Origin: Lactarius indigo
Taxonomy: Eukaryota > Basidiomycota > Agaricomycetes > Russulales > Russulaceae
Assembly: GCA_025766275.1 (NCBI GenBank)
Contig: JAFKAC010000021.1
Location: 310,001-374,000 of the forward strand
DNA: 64,000 bases
Direction: 5' to 3'
The notes under the pieces are model-generated. The model did no database searches and had not been told where the DNA came from. It saw nothing but the letters and a program-made list of their open reading frames with translations. Positions 59,530 to 64,000 of the stretch are shown in pieces (position 1 is the stretch's first letter; each line of letters opens with the position of its first letter). Made by a program: the position numbers and the translations under genes.

Positions 59530-61777
59530 ATGCGTTTTCTCGTCATTGCTCTTCTCTTTTCGAAATCCGTTTTTGCCGCGGTATATACCGACCCTTCGAA
59601 GCTGCCCAATTCCTCTTACACATATATTATTGTTGGAGGTACGTCCGAGCGTCGCTGGATTTCTAGCGCTCTCTGACACTTATCTAGCGGGCCCAGGGGG
59701 CAGTGTCTTGGCAAACAGGTTGAGCGCAGATCCGAACAATCGTGTACTTTTAATCGAAGCTGGACCGAGGTTGGTTGATTTATATTATTTCTACAATCAG
59801 GGTCTCATATACCCCCAGTGACAAGGTCCATCCTTATATTCCCATTCCATTCCATTCCATTCCTTTCCACGACACTTGCACCGTCTGTTGTCTCATGGAA
59901 CTATACCACTGTCCCTCAGACTGGTTTGGGTGGGCGGTCCATCGCGTATCCTCGCGGACGCACTCTCGGTGGATCCACTTCGATCAGTACGTTGGACCAC
60001 CTTCAGCGGCCACCACTACAGACTCAGTATTCTCCAGATGCCATGGTTTGGACCCGTGGACCAGCCAGCGACTTCGATCGACTAGCTCAAGTTACTGGTG
60101 ACCCCGGATGGTCGTGGGACTCTCTTCGGAGCACCTTGATTGAGGTATTCTATCCTCCTCTCTGACACCTTCGCTGCCGCAGCCCTGACTGCGTTCTTCA
60201 GGTAGAATCACTAGTTTCTCCCTCGGATGGTCACGACACGACGGGGGAGGTCGATCCATCGATCCACGGTTCGGATGGCCCCGTCAAGATCAGTGTTCAA
60301 GACAGGACTGCTCTCGACTCTCGGATCTTCAACACGACGACGCAGCTCGCTGAGTTTCCTTTCAACGAGGATACGAACTCTGGAAATCCACTAGGAATTG
60401 GTGTGTTCTGTTTAGCCCACATAAATTCTACGGACATAACACAAAACTAAGGTTGGGCGCAGTTCTCAATCGGCGGTGGCCAGAGGAGCAGCGCCTCGGT
60501 CTCATACCTGACACCTGTGCTCTCCAGGCCGAACTTAGATATTTTGATAAACACGATGGTGACTAAGGTGGTCCAAACTGGAACCCGGGATGGTCTTCCC
60601 ATTTTCCGTGGCGTCCAATTCGCCCAGTCCCGTCTCTGGTATGGAGATTTCTCTTCTCACGACTATTTGACATGACCCCGCCAGGCCCACCCTTTACCCG
60701 TAATGCTACGAGGGAGGTTATACTCGCGGCCGGTGCAATTAACACGCCGCAGTACACTGATGCTGTCCGGAATCGGTGACAGCGCAGAGCTCAGTCAGCT
60801 CAACATTCGGACGACCGTCAACCTCCCGGACGTGGGCAAGAACATGCAAGACCATGTCCTGCTTCTAAATGTGTTCTCCGTTAAATCTAACATCACTAAT
60901 GACGACATCGGCCGAAACACAACGCTATTCAATTATGACCTATGGCAATGGGAACAATCCCACACGGGTACGTTTGCCGCGTCTCCTGGGGGTAACGTAG
61001 GCTGGTTGAGACTACCGAAACATTCGACGATCTTCAAGAAAGTGAATGATCCGTCTTCTGGTCCACAAGCTCCACATTATGAATTTGTCTTTTTCGTAAG
61101 CCTCACCCGGAAGCTTTCCCTTGTAGGGTATCGTTGAGCTCATGTCCTCAGAATGAGTTCTTTGCAACCGTTGACAAACTGCCTAGCACGGGCCACTTTA
61201 TGACGATTTCCAGCAATCTGATAACACCTACCTCTCGTAAGTCGTCTTACTTGGTAACAGCGCTTCTAAACACAGAATAGCACAGGTGGATCAATCACTC
61301 TTGCTTCTGCGAACCCCTTCGACGCACCTAACATCGACCCGGCATTCCTCAACTCGGACTTCGATATCTTCACTATCCGCGAAGCGGTGAAGGCAGCGCT
61401 TCGGTTCGCCGCTGCGCCAGCATGGAGAGACTACGTGATCGAACCATTTAGGCGCGCTCGGCGAGGCCAAGACGGATACTGAGATCGAGGCGTACGCGCG
61501 GAGCCACGCGGCCACTGTGTTCCATCCATCGAGCACCGCCTTCATGTCCCGGAAGGGCTCCGTGCGTGGTGTTGTTAACCCCGACCTCAGCGTGAAGAAT
61601 ACAGTTGGCCTTCGGATTGTGGACGCGAGCGTATTGGTACGTTTGTGTTCATTAGGCCACCGCTTAACAGCCTGATGCAGTCCTTTTAAGCCATACGTTC
61701 CGGCCGCCCACCCTCAAGCGGTTCTCTACGCCATCGCGGAGCGAGCGGCGAAACTTATCGCTGCGGATTACGATTAG
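59530..61777 (+). pseudogene. GMC oxidoreductase, aryl-alcohol oxidase-like (copy 5, four frameshifts)
   Basis: A dispersed fifth copy with the ten-exon layout: MRFLVIALLFSKSVFA signal, IIVGAGPGG, VLLIEAG, MLSGIG, FHPSSTAFMSRKG, PAAHPQ and end LIAADYD. Disruptions are two extra attcc units (+10) at about 59843-59863, where others read IPIPFLSTTL; +1 at about 60629 before the sixth intron; +1 at about 60754 in TPQLLML; and +1 at 61450 in EPFGAFGEA. The first 250 bp of coding sequence, including intron 2, are almost identical to copy 2. Intron 4 and its surroundings resemble copy 1 instead. It lies 43 kb from the main array and just after an unrelated Rtt106-like gene. Confidence 0.83.
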
Positions 61778-62329
61778 CTCATCGCCCCTAAGTTACTACT
61801 CGTCCGTTTCTTTGATTGCTCGGATGGTTCCTTGGGATGGTTGCATTTTCTACATCCACTGCCTTGCAGTTCTTCGGATAACGCTAGAGGGCACACATAA
61901 ATAGGAATGTCGACGAGAGGCTGAGAGATAAAATTGGTGGTTGGCTAAAGCGTCACCATCCATGCTGACCTTACATCATTTCCATGTTTCCATGCTAGTG
62001 TTGTGGGATAAGTCTGAGTCAGGGTTAGGCTGTCGCCAAACCGGTTTAGTTAGTAGGTCTGCGGCTATGTAGAACGAGCGGCAACTGGCACTGGTAGGAC
62101 TCGGAAGAACGTATTAGTGCACTGACGAAGGTCCTCCAAATTCTGCCGGACTTGTTCTGCGCTACCTTGTACTGCTATACTCCGACTCGGAGTCTTTCCT
62201 GTACTGTAGTACCGTCTTGCCGCGGCTGCACAGTACACCACCGCCTACTTCCAGCCCAGCGTCGAAACTGACGTAATGCTACCTCCTTCTGTCCCGCCCC
62301 CTTGCCCGCCCCCTTCAAGAGCGGTGTGG
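61778..62329. other. 3' flank of GMC copy 5
   Basis: Up to about 61960 it resembles the flanks after copies 2 and 3 (ccttgcagttcttcgg; gagggcacacata). Similarity then stops. No gene is recognised. Confidence 0.5.
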
Positions 62330-62690
62330 TCACGCGTCACGTTTACAAGTTTGGACATGGCCTTTTATTTATTCTGTTTCTCACTGCACTCGCGGTTACT
62401 GGACCTTCCCTGCACTTCAGGCTAACCACAGTCCGACGGACCAGGTCGTCCCAGTCTGTCCCAATATCGGCCATCTGCATACGGAGGTGGAGATGGACCC
62501 TCACATGACCATTCAATTCCTGATCCAATATGCGTCCAGAGCGAGTACTTGCTTTGTCCGCGATCCCTTCCGTCCAACGTTCATCACCACAGGGCATGAG
62601 CCGGGATGGCTGGAGCCCGGCGATGTTGCTGAGAGGAGCCTTCTGTCGGCTTTTTGTGCCGCGGTATCCACCTGACATGATGATTATATT
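62330..62690 (+). repeat. Interspersed repeat, member 3 (inverted)
   Basis: Matches 12246-12540 and 6900-7200 as reverse complement. Its + strand corresponds to the - strand of members 1 and 2. Confidence 0.5.
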
Positions 62691-63261
62691 CTCATCTGTA
62701 GCTCACTCTGAATATTAATATTACGGACTATTGCCAGAATTAAAGATTTGACCAGGTTATGCTGCCAGTATAAGCACCCCGTGCTGTCCAACTTTCCTGT
62801 TTTGTAAGTTACACCTACATGGGTACTGAGATTATCAAGGGGTTCGTACGATCAGCGATTGTTCCACCAGTCCAATGATTCTCTCTGCATCTCATGAAGG
62901 GGAGCAAAAAAAGTGGTAATGTGCTGTAAGAGAACTACCAGGTGAACCATTACGATTAACCTTACGTTTATGGGCATTTGCCAGTGTCATTCTCCCATAC
63001 GAAATCATCGCTCGACATGTGGCTTTCATTAAGTGACGCACTAACTTACATGTACTTGACACGTGCACACTGTAAAAATGAATACATGGGAACAAAAAGA
63101 GAAGAGGAACGTTGGAAAGTCATCAGTGCGTAGAATCCGAGTTACACAAGATGAGCGAAGAGATTGAGACTGATTAAGGTTAGATTAGGCGGGAGCTAGA
63201 GCGAGGGAGAATTAAGGCCGGTGGCATCGTATGTATGCGCACGGAAAAGGAGCATCCGATT
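62691..63261. other. Intergenic, nothing recognised
   Basis: A/T-rich sequence without motif or credible frame. Confidence 0.45.
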
Positions 63262-64000
63262 TTAACCTGCTCTCGATAAGCGGCGCCAGCTGTGCGCTAC
63301 GACTGCGTCCCTTCGCCAAATGCAGCGCCGAGCGCCGAGCGCACCCTCGGCGCTAAAGACGAACTCCATACACTCGCGCACTTCCTTCGGGAAGTCGTGC
63401 TCGACGCCCCTATGGTCCGCCTGAGGTGCACCTTGTTCGCGCCGAGCGCGACATACACCCAGTACTTTCTCTTGGCGCCACCAGCAAGTGAGACGCGTCC
63501 TCGGAGCGTGATTACATTAGAACACGTGGGGAGTCTCACCTCGCCGAACATTGCCGTCAAGAGCGATACGATCGCGCAGACCTACCCATTCTCTCGTTGA
63601 GGAACCGAAATTGGCGGGAAAAAGTGCACGTCGACCATGGCGTCCGGTATCTGCAGTCGGGTCCTGCGCAACGCTTATTCATTATCCCTAGATCGTACGA
63701 GTGCGACTTGACCCAACTGAACGCAAGTTCCGCGTTCTCCTTGATTACCTGAAAACACGACATTTTAGTCAGCATACATGCGAAGAGTAAGGGCGTCCAC
63801 GTTCGGGGCGCGTACGATCAAGTAAACCGGTGGGCTCGAGATGCCCACAACTGGGAGTCGCTCGACGGCTGTGATCTTACCAAAGCCCCCCAGTCACAAC
63901 TCTAAACGACTCCCCGCCACGCCTCGCACTCACAGTGATCGCCGTCGTACGCGACAGCCCCTGGGACCTTCTCCAGACCGACCGCATATGGGACAGGGTT
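63262..64000 (-). pseudogene. Lon protease C-terminal part, decayed, runs off the window
   Basis: On -, an exon starting at 63748 reads VIKENAELAFSWVKSHSYDL, typical of the Lon proteolytic domain. It is followed in shifting frames by VDVHFFPA, VCAIVSLLT, TLRGRVSLAGGAKRK, then VEHDFPKEVRECMEFVFS and a stop at 63262-63264. The family order is VIKES.A..ALSWVKSHA, FPAG, GPSAG (catalytic Ser), VSLLTG, TLRGRV.PVGG.KEK (catalytic Lys), EFVF. The GPSAG segment is missing and replaced by about ten unrelated codons and a stop. The Lys-containing GGAKRK remains. An upstream exon may lie at 63930-64000, but its identity is not clear. ATP-dependent protease activity is not expected from this copy. Confidence 0.68.

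Overview
The window is nuclear DNA of a filamentous basidiomycete, most likely an Agaricomycete of the white-rot type. Genes are cut by many short introns (about 45-70 bp, GT-AG with a few GC-AG). The recognisable proteins are families expanded in mushrooms: secreted GMC/aryl-alcohol oxidases, DUF6534-type seven-helix membrane proteins, a STAND/NLR with a fungal Goodbye-type N-terminus, NACHT and ankyrin repeats, and a histone chaperone Rtt106-like protein. No bacterial or organellar features were seen.

Layout. 1-16.7 kb: four tandem GMC oxidoreductase copies, all on +. Copy 1 (64-2337) is intact at 596 codons. Copy 2 has one nonsense codon; copies 3 and 4 have frameshifts. Flanking sequence is duplicated with the genes: copies 2 and 3 lie in tandem blocks about 5.3 kb apart, while copies 1 and 4 share a different 3' flank. 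A fifth, frameshifted copy lies far away at 59.5-61.8 kb. 17.6-22.5 kb: two adjacent seven-helix membrane protein genes, the second intact, followed by relics of the same family. 24.5-30.4 kb: a conserved gene of unknown function whose stop codon overlaps the open frame of a Goodbye-NACHT-ankyrin gene. 31.3-44.9 kb: three DUF6534 genes, one on - and broken, two on + and intact. Between them are a decayed duplicate of the 25.8-26.5 kb junction, a small intact conserved gene (39627-40345) and a decayed NmrA-family gene. 45-57 kb is gene-poor, with a GGCACT minisatellite and one intact proline-rich gene (52185-53076, -). 57.1-58.8 kb: an Rtt106-like gene broken by frame changes. The right edge holds a decayed Lon protease end on -.

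How the parts relate. The GMC enzymes would be secreted FAD-dependent alcohol oxidases that make H2O2 for lignin decay. The DUF6534 and seven-helix families are predicted plasma-membrane proteins of unknown ligand. The NLR is of the type implicated in fungal self/non-self recognition. These are accessory, duplicating families, and flank duplication, mosaicism and insertions are visible throughout.

Two cross-cutting observations stand out. Comparing duplicated blocks reveals two insertions with target-site duplications, each with a paralogous empty site: a poly(A)-tailed retroposon at 8.5 kb and a 97-bp hairpin element at 3.6 kb. In addition, nearly all coding disruptions are net +1 insertions without accompanying nonsense changes. 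This points either to recent inactivation or to uncorrected insertion errors in the assembly.
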